A stretch of DNA of 64,000 nucleotides from Osedax fenrisi (lineage: Eukaryota > Annelida > Polychaeta > Sabellida > Siboglinidae), in assembly GCA_964019155.1 (NCBI GenBank), contig OZ025242.1, positions 20,205,092-20,269,091 on the forward strand, read 5' to 3'. Within the stretch, counting starts at the first letter, position 1; each line of letters opens with the position of its first letter. A program made the translations under genes and the position numbers. Of the stretch, positions 1 through 11,446 are shown one piece after another. Below the pieces are notes generated by a model, which was given only the letters and a program-made list of their open reading frames with translations, searched no databases and had not been told where the DNA came from.

Positions 1-165
1 TTATAATGATTTTATAAGTTATAGGTGTTATGCGTTATTATAAATTAGTATAATATATCATAATGATTTTATAAGTTATTAGCTATTATACGTTATTATA
101 AATTAGTATAATATATTATAATGATTTTATAAGTTATAGGTGTTATGCGTTATTATAAAATATAC

Positions 166-3100
166 CTTCATGGCGGGTTCGTCGAAACTTGGGAAAGCAC
201 GGCGAGCATCGGTGGCCTCGAATTGAGTGACAGCCATGTACCTTATTGACATATGTCACGTGTCAATATTGTGGCAGTGACATGTATTGTTATATATATA
301 TATATATAATATCATCATGCTATAGTATATGTTATACTAATGATATATCCATGTATTATTTATATTATATATCGTGTATTATACGTGATATTTCATTGTA
401 AACTCTACACATATTTAATAAGTACGTATTTATTATAACCCAATCGACTAATTATATTATATTAATAAACGAAATACATATACACATATTATCGCCGTAC
501 TATAGTCTACCCTAGTCTACCCTAGATAAACCATAAAGGGGCGTGACTAACTTGCGTTTACCGCCGTCAAAGTATCTGCTGACGTAGAATCCCTTCAAAT
601 CTCGCTTCAGGGTACCGGCGAATCGGAACTTCAGCATGTACTTCTTGCCCTTGACCAGGGGTTGAGCCAGCTTCAGATAACCTTGCTGGTGGCGAGTGTT
701 CTCGAGATTCTGAGTTATCGGGATGGTCTCGGCACCGCAACGCATTTCGTATACTTCCACTACGGGTTTTCTGGTCATCACGAGTCCCTATTGGTCAGCG
801 ATAAGAGCTATAGATAAGAATATCTATTGGTGAGAGATAATAGCTATATATAAGGTTATCTATTGGTGAGAGATAAGAGCTATAGATAAGGCTATCTATT
901 GGTGAGAGATAATAGCTATAGGTAAGGTTATCTATTGGTGAGAGATAAGAGCTATAGGTAAGGTTATCTATTGGTCAGAGATAAGAGCTATAGATAAGGT
1001 TATCTATTGGTCAGAGATAAGAGCTATATATAATGTTATATATAGGTGAGAGATAAGAGCTATATATAATGTTATATATAGGTGAGAGATAAGAGCTATA
1101 TATAAGGTTATCTATTGGTCAGAGATAAGAGCTATAGATAATGTTATCTATTGGTGAGAGATAATAGCTATAGATAAGGTTATCTATTGGTGAGAGATAA
1201 GAGCTATATATAAGATTATCTATTGGTGAGATAGAATAGCTATAGATAAGGTTATCTATTTGTGATAGATAATAGCTATAGGTAAGGTTATCTATTGGTG
1301 AGAGATAAGAACTATAGATAAGGTTATCTATTGATGAGAGATAAGAGCTATAGATAAGGCTATCTATTGGTGAGAGATAATAGCTATAGATAAGGCTATT
1401 TATAGATGATAGATAAGAGCTAAAGATAAGGTTATATATAGGTGAGAGATAATATCTATAGATAAGGTTATATATAGGTGAGAGATAATATCTATAGATA
1501 AGGTTATCTATAGGTATTAAACCCATGATCTACCCGAGTGTCTGACTCCTCAAACAACTGAGCTACCCAGTTCGTTATAAATGTTATATCTGCACCAAAT
1601 AAACCCTCCCCCCTCACATATAGTTACACGTATTACATTAACCCTACCTATTATTATACACGTTCCCCTCCTTCCATGCAGTACTATAAGTCAGGCATTA
1701 CACACCCCTCTAATCGTTACCCCCTTTACACCCCCTCACATCGTTACCCCCTTTACACCCCTCTAATTGTTACCCCCTTTACACCCCCTCACATCGTTAC
1801 CCCCTTTACACCCCCTCGTATCGTTACCCCCTTTACACCCCCCCTCACATCGTTACCCCCTTTACACCCCCCTCGTATCGTTACCCTCATTACACCCCCC
1901 CTAGTATCGTTACCCCCTTTACACCCCCCTCACATCGTTACCCCCTTTACACACTAACAGCTCTATGGTAGACGATGAAGTCGGTGTTGGCGTGAGCCTC
2001 GACCAGAATGTCCGCGCTTCCGTGGAATGTGAATGACGTCAGATTAGGGAACAGATGCCTGAGGTAATGATGAGTCATTAATACGATGTGATGTGTTAGT
2101 ATCGCGAGCGTGTAAGCGGCCTTCATTTAGACCATAGAGCTAGAGAGAAAGCTCTATGGCTCTATGGCTTTCTCTCTAGGTCTATGATTTAGACGAACAC
2201 TTTAGAGCTAGGCTTACGGCATTTACATATTAACCGAATATATTTATATGTAAATTAAAACATAACAACGTAACTTTCATTGGTTAAACGTAAACTGTAT
2301 TTCAAGTTTAAATAATTGTAATTAGTTCTATTTTAGTATTCGTTTTCTATTCTTTTTTGTTTTGTTTTTTATTATCTAACGACGCCTTAATAATCACCAT
2401 TTGTTTTCGAAGTTATAATACACTATAGATTTATTATTATTTTATTAAATGACATTTTCAATTACACCACGTCTTAGAAATATTCGATACACGTAAACAA
2501 AGGGTTCTACGGATATATTTAAATGTTAAAGCATACGTTAAGTTACAACTTCAGTAGTTTGTGTGAGGTGTGTAACAACTGGTGATGGGAATGAAACCCG
2601 ATGTTAAGGTTTCGAAACGGTTTCAGTTTAAAGACAAGGGTTTCGAAACGGTTTCATTTAAAAAAACAAGGGTTTAGAAACGGTTTCAGTTTCAAAGACA
2701 AGGGTTTCGAAATGGTTTCAGTTTCAAAGATAATGGTTTCGAAATGGTTTCAATTATAATTTGAAATTTTAATTACTCGAAACCGCTCGAAAATTACATT
2801 ACTCGAAACCGCTCGAAAGGGGAAGAACCTCCTATGTATTGACCCCCCCCCCCCACTATTCACCACATAATTTATTTTGATTGGTTGGTCCCCCCCCCTA
2901 CATGCAATATCGTTCCAGCGCCCCTATCAGTTACTGATTACGTACTAACGCGTACTAACAATTTATAGTTTACCGGAGTGACGGCCGATGGTAACCGGAT
3001 GTTGTTGTAGGGGAAGGCGGCTCCGCTGGTGGCGAACAGAGGTCCTTGGAACGATTCGGGCTCGGGAGCTGTTGATGGTAGGTAGGGGGCGTAACGTGGG

Positions 3101-3270
3101 GGCGTGGTTAACGTTAACGATTACGTAATCGATGTTTACGACGAGGTTGTCATGCGCATCATCGCATGTAATCTCTATGCTACAGACCGAAGTGGATTAC
3201 GCAATGTACTAATTGTTACTTAAAATGCTGCTGACATAATATGTAGATATAAAAATATGAATATATAATT

Positions 3271-3318
<48 letters not shown>

Positions 3319-5771
3319 TCAATTATTCATAATTATATATAATTCAGTAATACAATATAGTGTACAACTTAGTTATATATACATACCAATTATTCTATTG
3401 TAAAAAGTTATCCTCGATGAATTATTACAATATACTATTGCAGGACGTTATTATATAGAAATTCTATACGGATATCCTTATATGGACATATATTAACTGC
3501 TATATTCTACTTAATATGTATATATGTATAAGGTATAAAATACTCCAATTATATATATATATATATCATAGATTCCTCACATACATGTATAACATATATA
3601 CGTCTATGACTTCTTAAATGGTCCCTTTATTCAGATATTTGTATTTCATATTACTGTTTAAATCATTATTTAACAAATAAATAAATATATATATATATAA
3701 ATATTAAATATAAATGTAACTGTACATTTTACGCATCTATTTTTCTTTAAATAAACTTCTATTAATAGAACTCTCCGTGCACAAGGTTGCTCTAAAGTTA
3801 TCACACAATTAGCGCCATGTATCTACTGCAGCTGATTCTTGACAACTGATTCTATAAATAGATCTAGTAATTTTAACGCGGTGTTATTTATGATAGTTCA
3901 TATGTACTTATAAAGTGATATCTATATATATATGATATAAAGCATAAACTACTATAATAAACTTACTATAAAACGTAATTTCAAACTTTATATATAAAAT
4001 GTATTATATATTATATTATACATTATATATTCATTAAATGTCACTATAAATGTTGTCTTAACAATTGTAATCATAAAATATGAATATTTATTTTCGATGT
4101 AAATTAGAAATTAATCCTAATTATTATTTATTTAAAAAACAAATTACTTATATAAAATATAATACTATATACTATTAAAACTATTAGGTATGTAGTTATC
4201 ACTTAATATCCGTGTATACATATTGAGATGGGTGTGGTGTTGGCTTTCTTCTAACAACGATAACATTATTATTGATAACTTTCAGCTCATTTGTACTTTT
4301 CTCGAATTGAGAGTATTTCCGAACATTCCTTCTTTTTAATTGGTAAATAGCGAATATACACTACACCTCTAATACCTCTGAGGTTTACACTATTCAAATA
4401 GCGAGTTAACATAAACAGGTGGTGCCGAACTTAGAGAGAACGGAGTAGTGGCCGATAATGTATATATCTCAGCATACTTCTAATATATCGATACATACAG
4501 CATTTTAAGATCTTATTTTTATTTGAATTAGCCATAAATCATATAGATCTAGAATACTATGATTTCACTTTTATATATTACTGAATAATATTAACGATTT
4601 ATTAGGCATTAAAATAAGACAAGTCCGGGGTAGTGGCCGCTAGTATCAACATTTGCAATAGGTGTCTCCTAATTTATTCGATTTATATTTTTTTAATTAT
4701 TTAATATTAAATAATTATATTTATGATGCATACGCACCTTATTTTATTCAATGATTTAAGTATATACACACACACTCATACGCATAAATAAATATAAATA
4801 TATATAAAATCATGTTTTTTGTTAACATTTGAAAACAAATGATTACGTAATAAATTAGAGTAATTAATTAATTATTTAAAAAAAAATTTAATTTATATTA
4901 TAGAAATTTTGATTATATAAATATTGTATATAGAACTTTTTATCTTATTTAGCACCATTTAAGCGTTAATTAAAACGACCATTACTCCGTTCTCCGTCAC
5001 TACCCCGTTCCATCCCTTACGGTATAGTGAACAGCAGAATTTGTCACGACTAGCTGTTAACTATTCTCATAATCCAGTAAAAACGCTTTTAATTGCTTCT
5101 AAATATATCAATATTACGTTGTTTTCTTTATCATTGCAAAGGTTGCCCAGTGAAGGTTGTAAAACTATTTTTAAATCGGACAATTTTAATTTAAGTTTAA
5201 TTAATACTGTATAATTAATTTATTTAAAAATAAATACGTATATAATATACTATATATATAAGGTATACGAGAAAATGATCTACGAGCGGCTATGATGAAT
5301 CGTGATATTTGAAAGTCAATAACTGTCCGGGAATTAATAAAAAGAATCCCGAAAAAGCAAGTAAGCACATATATTATAACGTACGATTATATGCATGCGC
5401 GACTATACCCCTTTATAGTCCATAGATCTATGTATCGATACAATACTATATAGTACTATACAATACTATATAGTACTATATAATACTATATAGTCTATAC
5501 ATATATGTACTCATATCCTTAACGCCCTCGGCTACGGCTAACCCACAAGTGCACTAACCCACAACAGCTCTAACTCACACGCGCGTCGCGCGCTAACCTT
5601 CGACTACTCTGTTCTCGCTGTGAAGGTTATCGGCAACGCCACGGTAGTGATGGTGAGCTCCGTAACGGGGTAACAACCACGCATCCTGGTGGTAGTTACT
5701 CTGAGAGGGTAGACTCAGGGAGCAGGTCGCTAGGCACGCTAAGGCCAACACTACGGTCAACGACATGGTCA
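166..5771 (-). CDS. M1-family zinc aminopeptidase, 5' (N-terminal) part, five exons
   Basis: Five minus-strand exons are seen: 5771-5598 (ATG at 5766), 3068-2960, 2058-1951, 770-552 and 241-166. Each has AG acceptors and GT donors (GTTAGC, GTTAGT, GTAAAG, GTTAGT, GTATAT), and the phases join exactly to give 227 codons. Residues 3-19 are a hydrophobic signal peptide or anchor. Residues about 81-93 carry the RLP..V.P..Y.L start of the M1 N-terminal domain, the fourth exon carries LKRDLKGFYVSRY, and the fifth carries TQFEATDARRAFPSFDEP, an M1 hallmark. Family knowledge: these enzymes remove N-terminal residues from peptides, at the cell surface or secreted. The GAMEN and HEXXH zinc exons should lie left of base 166. 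A C-rich tract ending CAG sits 5 bp before the ATG, so a 5' UTR intron is likely. The ATG at 5766 is preferred over one at 5877 because it starts the hydrophobic segment. Exact substrate and paralogue cannot be told. Confidence 0.9.
785..1510. repeat. 36-bp minisatellite in aminopeptidase intron
   Basis: About twenty imperfect units of roughly 36 bp, containing GGTGAGAGATAAGAGCTATA followed by a GATAAGGTTATCTATT stretch. The second part is partly self-complementary. It lies in the 1180-bp intron between the third and fourth aminopeptidase exons. The long minus-strand reading frame here is a by-product of a unit length divisible by three. Confidence 0.9.
1511..1578 (-). mobile_element. tRNA-like sequence, probable SINE head or pseudo-tRNA
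   Basis: On the minus strand the sequence has a pol III A box (GGTAGCTCAGTTGTTTGAGG), a D-arm able to pair CTCA with TGAG, and a decayed B box (GGGTTTAATACC). It looks like a tRNA-derived head, truncated and mutated. I see no convincing complete cloverleaf, so it is not called as a tRNA gene. Confidence 0.5.
1725..1951. repeat. 27-bp minisatellite ending at a splice donor
   Basis: About eight units of roughly 27 bp with core CCCCCTTTACACCCCCTCAC followed by ATCGTTA. On the minus strand every unit contains GTGTAAAGG, matching the 5' splice site that ends the third aminopeptidase exon at 1951. The real donor is therefore the edge unit of the array. Confidence 0.9.
2126..2190. repeat. Imperfect hairpin with CATAGAGCTAGAGAGAAA arm
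   Basis: The left arm CATAGAGCTAGAGAGAAAGC (2133-2152) faces GCTTTCTCTCTAGGTCTATG (2167-2186). The same arm forms a perfect palindrome at 43679-43714. It lies in an aminopeptidase intron. Confidence 0.75.
2590..2760. repeat. About 31-bp tandem repeat, five units
   Basis: Five diverged units built on GGTTTCGAAACGGTTTCAGT, each with the self-complementary core TTTCGAAA. They lie in an aminopeptidase intron. The units drift from one end to the other, which suggests an old local duplication. Confidence 0.85.
2826..2923 (-). mobile_element. GGGGCGCTG-family MITE, truncated
   Basis: The right end CAGCGCCCC is followed by TA. The interior resembles the copies at 41247-41424 and 60438-60601 (CTCCTATGTATTG, then a poly-C run, then TTTTGATTGGTTGGTCCCCC). 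The other terminal repeat is missing. No coding capacity. Confidence 0.75.
3277..3313. repeat. (TA)n microsatellite
   Basis: Pure AT dinucleotide run. Comparable runs over 30 bp also lie near 6433-6482, 7280-7313, 8528-8557, 43176-43220, 45866-45905, 50868-50915, 50971-51012, 51658-51695, 51938-51985, 52789-52827 and 57205-57241. They supply TATATA target sites for the SINEs and MITEs described below. Confidence 0.95.
3575..3630 (+). mobile_element. 3' fragment of a second SINE family
   Basis: CCTCACATACATGTATAACA followed by a diverged TCTATGACTTCTTAAATGGTCC stretch matches the 3' end of the tRNA-derived element at 42928-43150. Only the tail is recognisable. It is flanked by AT microsatellite. 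Confidence 0.45.
4430..5015. mobile_element. Non-autonomous DNA element with GAACGGAGTAGTGGCCG ends
   Basis: The left motif GAACGGAGTAGTGGCCG (4438-4454) is inverted at the right end (4980-5011), where it is doubled and partly altered. A further copy, CCGGGGTAGTGGCCGC, lies inside near 4623. The interior is AT-rich without a reading frame. It sits in the largest aminopeptidase intron. Similar GGCCGAT motifs bound the region at 34178-34775. Superfamily not assigned. Confidence 0.55.
5440..5505. repeat. Short self-complementary tandem repeat
   Basis: Three or so units of ATACTATATAGTACTATA, about 18-20 bp. Each is nearly palindromic, so the array can fold into cruciforms. It lies just downstream of the aminopeptidase signal-peptide exon, within the first coding intron. 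Confidence 0.7.
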
Positions 5772-5879
5772 CTGCGAAGGGGGCGGGGGGGGGCGTTAGG
5801 GTGATGTTATAACGTAAGGGGTTATATTCTAGAATGTTTACGATACACTTATTTATAATATATATATATATATACATAA

Positions 5880-6434
5880 ATAAAATATGTAATTTATATG
5901 ATTTATTAGTATATTTATTATATAATGATTATATAATCTATAATTATTATATATATGTGACATATTTTAACAGATTATATAGATTAAATATATAAATTAG
6001 TATTTTCTTAAATTAAAATAAATATAAGAATATAAGAATTTTATATTCTTCGTAATATCGTTATTCAGTTATATAATAACGTATACGACAATAATTAATA
6101 ATTAATAATTATCGCATCTATAAAATAATCAATATATTAGTTAATTCTAGTTCAATGAATTTATAACAGAAACATAATTAATTCTCCTAGATAGCCTATA
6201 GGCATAATGATTACCTTGATGAGTTATGGTGACGGCTTCAGGTTCCAATTCTTATTTATAGTAAATCGGCAGCCATTAATGTTATTTAAGTTTATGATTA
6301 ATTACGTCTAATAAAAGGGGCGTGTTAGAAAGAAGAGTCCTGTAATCGTGCAACTTTATAATTATGACTAATCGCTAAATTAAAATTATATTTAGATGAT
6401 GTATTATCATTGCAAGAATGACAACATACGCATA

Positions 6435-6485
<51 letters not shown>

Positions 6486-6600
6486 TATAATGTATAATCT
6501 TCATTCCGTATACGACATATAACTTGCGTTCAATAAACATCATTCCTCTATAGAGTATACTTCCTCACAAAATGTACCTCCCTGATTTCTATTTAACAAA
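5880..6600. other. AT-rich gene-free stretch with (TA)n
   Basis: Upstream of the aminopeptidase signal-peptide exon. Holds a (TA)n run near 6433-6482 and one GGGGCGTG box at 6317-6324 in otherwise AT-rich sequence. No exon-like segment found. Confidence 0.6.
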
Positions 6601-7200
6601 CGTTCCTCTTATAACATGATATCTATTGTTCGTCCCTCGATATACTCTTCCATTTATCCCTTTTATAATACTGCTTATCTAGTAGTAAGATCTTCCTTCC
6701 ATCTCTTAGATACCACGAGTAGTATCTGTACTGATAGATACCACTGTACTATCTACCCCTTGTATAAAATACGTATTTTATACGGGGGTACCCTTTCAAA
6801 TATTAATTCTCGATCCCTTTGTTATATTTGACATAATCTATAGATAGATAGAAAGATAGATGATTTATGTATGTATACACAAATATAACAAATATAGTTA
6901 TAATTTGTGTTTTAGCAAATTATAGAATTCACTTCTACCCTATATTAGATCCATGATACATTAAATAAATCAATCAAAATATTAATCACCTGTTATAAAT
7001 ATTATTATTTGTTATTATTTTATTTTCTTGGCGGTTTATTTTATCATTTTTACGTGGTATATACTGTATTACCTATTTTTATTATTAGTTATTATTTTTA
7101 TTTGAATAGAGTATACTTGTGAGATATCATTGATGATTTATTTGTGTTATTTATTGTTTAAATAAAAATTCATCATCATCATCATCATCATGTAACGTTA
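6600..7200 (+). mobile_element. 5'-truncated CR1-like LINE, 3' end
   Basis: The sequence matches the 3' part of the LINE at 26430-30952. It starts with a stretch like its reverse-transcriptase C-terminus (LSIVHSSIYSS against ISIVRPSIYSS), then shares CCCTATATTAGATCCAT and the AT-rich 3' UTR with a GTTTAAATAAA end. The tail is (ATC)n, where the longer copy ends in (TCAA)n. Frames are broken. Fragment only. Confidence 0.8.
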
Positions 7201-7269
7201 GGGTATATATGTTTAATATGGTATTATATATATAGATATATAATGTTGCTATTTTATATTTATAAATAT

Positions 7270-7315
<46 letters not shown>

Positions 7316-7318
7316 CAA

Positions 7319-7635
7319 CTGCCTGTATGGCTCAGTGGCTAAGGCGTCAGACACACAAGCATTAGGACACGGGTTCGAGCCTCATCCGTACCATTAATTA
7401 ATTAATTATTAACATTACTTTTATAAAATGGGTCTTAAATTATTATTTAGAAGTGATCACATATAATTGTGTTTAAATAAATGATCGGCTCTCGTTAAAA
7501 CCATGGATGCCTTAACATGACAGCTGCTTCGAAGGGACATTATAGCCATATATGGTTATAAGTGAAAACTTCATCTAAGTTCCTGGATGGGATGAAAGGA
7601 CTCCACCAAATAAAAATAACAATAACAATAATAAT
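7319..7635 (+). mobile_element. tRNA-derived SINE, full-length copy
   Basis: The head holds an A box (TGGCTCAGTGGCTAAGG) and a B box (GGGTTCGAGCC). The body is shared with copies at 47996, 59611 and 45686 (AGAAGTGATC, GATCGGCTCTCGTT, GCTTCGAAGGGACATTA, TTCATCTAAGTTCCTGGATG). The tail is A-rich, CAAATAAAAATAACAATAAC. A (TA)n run lies immediately 5' and AT repeats follow 3'. About 310 bp, no reading frame, expected to be pol III transcribed and to depend on LINE enzymes. Confidence 0.88.
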
Positions 7636-7639
7636 ATAT

Positions 7640-8100
7640 AACTATGAGTTAGGGAGAGAATGATATTGTATTACTTATTTCACAGGTTGTCATTATAATA
7701 ATGAAATAATTGTACATATCTACCTGTGTCTATTGAAATTATTTAATTTACCATTTATGATATAAAATAGTTTTTATGTACGTAAAAATAGCCCTATAAC
7801 GAAATGATAATAGATAAATATATGTATAATAATTCAAATTATTTAATTTCTTTATTCGCGATATGAAATTCGTGTTATACTTTAAAAATAGCGCACGCAT
7901 CTCAATAGCAGACCTTATAACGTAACACTTCTATTTAGCCTTTAGGATAGCACGACGGCATTCTATTTATAGAACGACACGGGTACGACGCCTGCACCCC
8001 TAGCGAGTACGCGGGTAACTAACCTCGTTGTAGCGAATACCCGGTTTAATGCCGTCGATTTAATGCCGACGGTCGTAAATATGTAGCGACGAATCAAACC
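7640..8100. other. Gene-free stretch with a GC-richer patch
   Basis: AT-rich sequence up to about 7950, then a GC-richer patch (7960-8100) holding repeated GCCGTCG/GCCGACGG words. I see no family-recognisable peptide in either strand. Confidence 0.5.
8024..8100 (-). other. Possible non-coding 5' exon of the aminopeptidase gene
   Basis: A relatively GC-rich patch upstream of the aminopeptidase signal-peptide exon ends at 8024 with GTTAGT on the minus strand, the donor hexamer used twice in that gene. The signal-peptide exon has an acceptor in its 5' UTR, so an upstream exon is expected. The upstream limit of this candidate is not visible and the link is inference only. Confidence 0.2.
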
Positions 8101-8107
8101 ATATTGT

Positions 8108-8195
8108 ATCAAGACCTCCTATAATCTCCTATAACCTCCTATAACCTCCTATAACCTCCTATAACCTCCTATAACCCCGAGGTTATGGGAGGTCT
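8108..8195. repeat. 10-bp tandem repeat within a hairpin
   Basis: Six units of CTATAACCTC form the left arm. GAGGTTATGGGAGGTCTT closes the hairpin on the right. The same words build the palindrome at 59981-60025, which suggests a small dispersed foldback family with arm expansion here. Confidence 0.75.
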
Positions 8196-8399
8196 TGCTT
8201 TTATACGCTTCGTCATGCATGATACAAATGTACATATGGTATATAAAGTCACTTATATATCTCCGTATTAGTACACCTTATCTGAATATACGTAGTTATT
8301 ACACGCTAATCAATACTGAATACTTATTAACGCTGACAAATATATCTTATCATTATTCATATATATATATATATATATAATGTATAGTTTATTAGGTAA

Positions 8400-8524
8400 A
8401 CAAAAAATAAATAAACAAAAACATGGAAAAAAAATAGATATGAATTGATACCTAAATCGACATGATACAAAAATTAAAATTGGGTTTACATATAATAATA
8501 AAACGCCTTGGTTTATGCATACCG

Positions 8525-8561
<37 letters not shown>

Positions 8562-10475
8562 TGATATATACGTATATCAAATTACCATATATTACATAAT
8601 TAATATTAAAATATGAATGAATCAAAACACCCATCAAGGATACATAACATTTACTGAATTAACATATTTTATTGTTAAAGATAATAATGTATATATAAAA
8701 AATTATAAATGAATAATAATTTCGCATTATTATATCATTTTTATAAAATATATGTCCATTATAAAAAAATATTCCATTATACAGGTATATATATACTATA
8801 TACCGTATATATATAATATATACTATATATACTATATATTATATAGTATTATGCAATAATAGAAAATAAAAACTATAAGAAAATATAGTATTGTATAAAA
8901 TTTACAACCGATATATAGGAATGATGTCGACCCTTAGCCTCGACATAAATGTTGTATCATCATATGAGTCACTTTTACTTAATAATTACATTTGTACACG
9001 AACTGTTGGAGTTCTTTAAATTATAATTTATTACATTATCATTGGAACCTTGTGATTATTGTTAGAATTCGGAAATATTTAGGTTTTTAAATAGAATGTT
9101 ATTGATTTATTATCCACGAATGTCGTTCTCAGTTAAAGAATAACCAACATAGCTAAATCTTCAAATGTCATGCTATAAATAGATAATATAGGTACTCTTA
9201 ATATATACAACTATATTTGTAATTGTTAAGTACTAATCGAAATCATACTACACAGTTTTCAAGTTAAAAATAGTTCAGCAGACCTTGCAAAACGTAACAT
9301 TTATAATAAATGAAATACATAAAAGTAACGTACACTTATTTTACACGATCGTAGAGAAAAGTTCTTCGTAACTCTTCTCACACGAATGCTGCGGACATGC
9401 TCGTCAGGACGTGGCCTATAGGCTACTCGTATCGTAGCGGTGGATAACTAAATCACGTGATGTTAATATAGTTCTGGAATACTCGAGATAGGGATATCAC
9501 GTGAGTGCCTGCCACACGCTGCCACACGACTAGTAAATGTATAGGTATACGACCGTGTATGCGGTACGTTATGGTATAAGGTAAGCGTACTTAAATAACA
9601 TGAATACATTATGTCGTTATATACGTAATATACGTTATAACGGATCTAGATACGAATACAGTTTACATATAATTATAACAGAGTTGGCTATTTTGTAAAT
9701 GTATGCTATCATCTTAAATACAGTAATGACGATACATTAATTTCTATATAGACGATTAATAAAATAATAAAAATACATAATAATAATAATATGATTCAGA
9801 GATTTGGATTTAATTAAACAATTTCCTAATTGCAATGCGAATATAGAACATCGCTCATCATGGGAAACTTAGCCCTCCACATCCTCGTGTGTATTTTGCA
9901 CACTTCTTCTTTCGCTACGAATTAACACTATTAGTAATAATGTATACAATTCTTTATTTATTTGTTTATGAATATATTTATATATTTTAATAAACTTTAT
10001 TTAGCTAATCATAATAATCAGCACTGTATGATAGTTGAGTATTATTTAATATCAATAGGTACTATATTTAAATATATAAAATTTCAAATTACTAGATCTG
10101 GTAATATATATAAAATATATAAAATATTATAAATATATATATATATATTATATATGTATACATATTATTATATATATATTATAAGTATTATTAAATTAAT
10201 AAAAAGTATAATGATTTGACTAACATTTAATTATATGTTTTCATACAAATTAATTAATGGTGATGACAAATTATTATAATATTTAATCATATATAAGGTT
10301 ACGGTAGTATATTTATAATATAATGATAGACTATATAATATCCGATACATATCCTCTAATATCTTGTATTTATATATTTGAAAATTGCAATCAAATTTGT
10401 TAAATAATAGTTACATTAATTCTATCAAATTAATATTTGTTTAGATTAAATATTGATATTATTATATTAATCTAT

Positions 10476-10507
<32 letters not shown>

Positions 10508-11320
10508 TTGAAAATTACTTTTGTAATATAATGTATTGTATAATCACACAATTTTAGGATATATATAATAATATTTATTAATACATTTTAAATAAATATT
10601 CAATTTCAAATTAATAATTATTTGTTTAGAAAATTATATTTATATTTGACAAGTTTTTGACAAGTTTTCAAATTATTAGGCGTATTTTAACAGTTTATAT
10701 GCGTTCAAATTATTTAATTAATATATTATTCAAGATTATAATGTTATAACATGTAATTCACATTTAGATTTTCACATTTTACCAATATTTAAGTTTTTCC
10801 CATTTTAAATTTTATTTCACATTTAATAGAAAAACCATGTGACTTTCACCAGTACAAAAGTGGGCGTATTACGTGATGCATAACGATTGTCAACAACCGC
10901 CACGAAACATAATGTAATGTTATAGAACCGTAGCCTCATACATAATAACACATACACGATTATATATATAATATATATAGCATTGTATAATCATTTGGTA
11001 GCTATTTTTTAAAAAGCCGTGAAGGTGAAAATTTACATTTTAATTAATTATAATACAATCTTTGGATATATTCAATTATGTTTTCAAAATAATAAATAAT
11101 AAAAAACACATACACATAATGACTACCAAATATATAATATGTATAATTTATGATTTTGTAGACAATATTGTGATTTATTTTCAATGGACATTTAGCATAA
11201 AGCATTCGCTCTATCTTTACTATTTTCTGAGATATATTCTATATTTAATGATACACAAAAATTACGCGCGTGTGAAATTATTTAAAAAATATAAATTAAT
11301 TAATTAAAAATATATTGATT
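8400..11320. other. AT-rich intergenic stretch without a recognisable gene
   Basis: Mostly AT-rich with (TA)n runs (8528-8557, 10484-10506). A less AT-rich patch near 9360-9560 holds two CACGTG sites (9454-9459 and 9498-9503). At 9861 a plus-strand ATG opens 21 codons (MGNLALHILVCILHTSSFAT...) resembling a signal peptide, but it stops at once and shows no convincing donor. Nothing else supports a gene. Confidence 0.6.
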
Positions 11321-11446
11321 ACACTGGGCTGGATTTGAACACTTTTTGTTCTCAATTGATATGTTTTAACTAATATATTTTACAAATTACATAATTTGTA
11401 TTATTCCACAGAAATATTGACCTAAAAATGAGTTGCTACTATTTCA

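Noticed and set aside
1119..1526. 135-codon minus-strand frame, YLSPIDNLIYS repeats
   Set aside because: Product of the 36-bp minisatellite in an intron; unit length divisible by three keeps it open.
1511..1578. Functional tRNA gene on the minus strand
   Set aside because: The B box is altered and no complete cloverleaf can be drawn, so it is treated as a SINE head.
1581..1957. Two plus-strand Pro/Thr-rich frames
   Set aside because: They translate the 27-bp minisatellite and overlap the opposite-strand aminopeptidase exon.
7319..7395. Functional tRNA genes at the SINE heads
   Set aside because: The same head is followed by a conserved body and A-rich tail in several copies, which defines a SINE.
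9861..9926. Signal-peptide-like ORF MGNLALHILVCILHTSS
   Set aside because: Stops after 21 codons, no convincing donor, no partner exon recognised.
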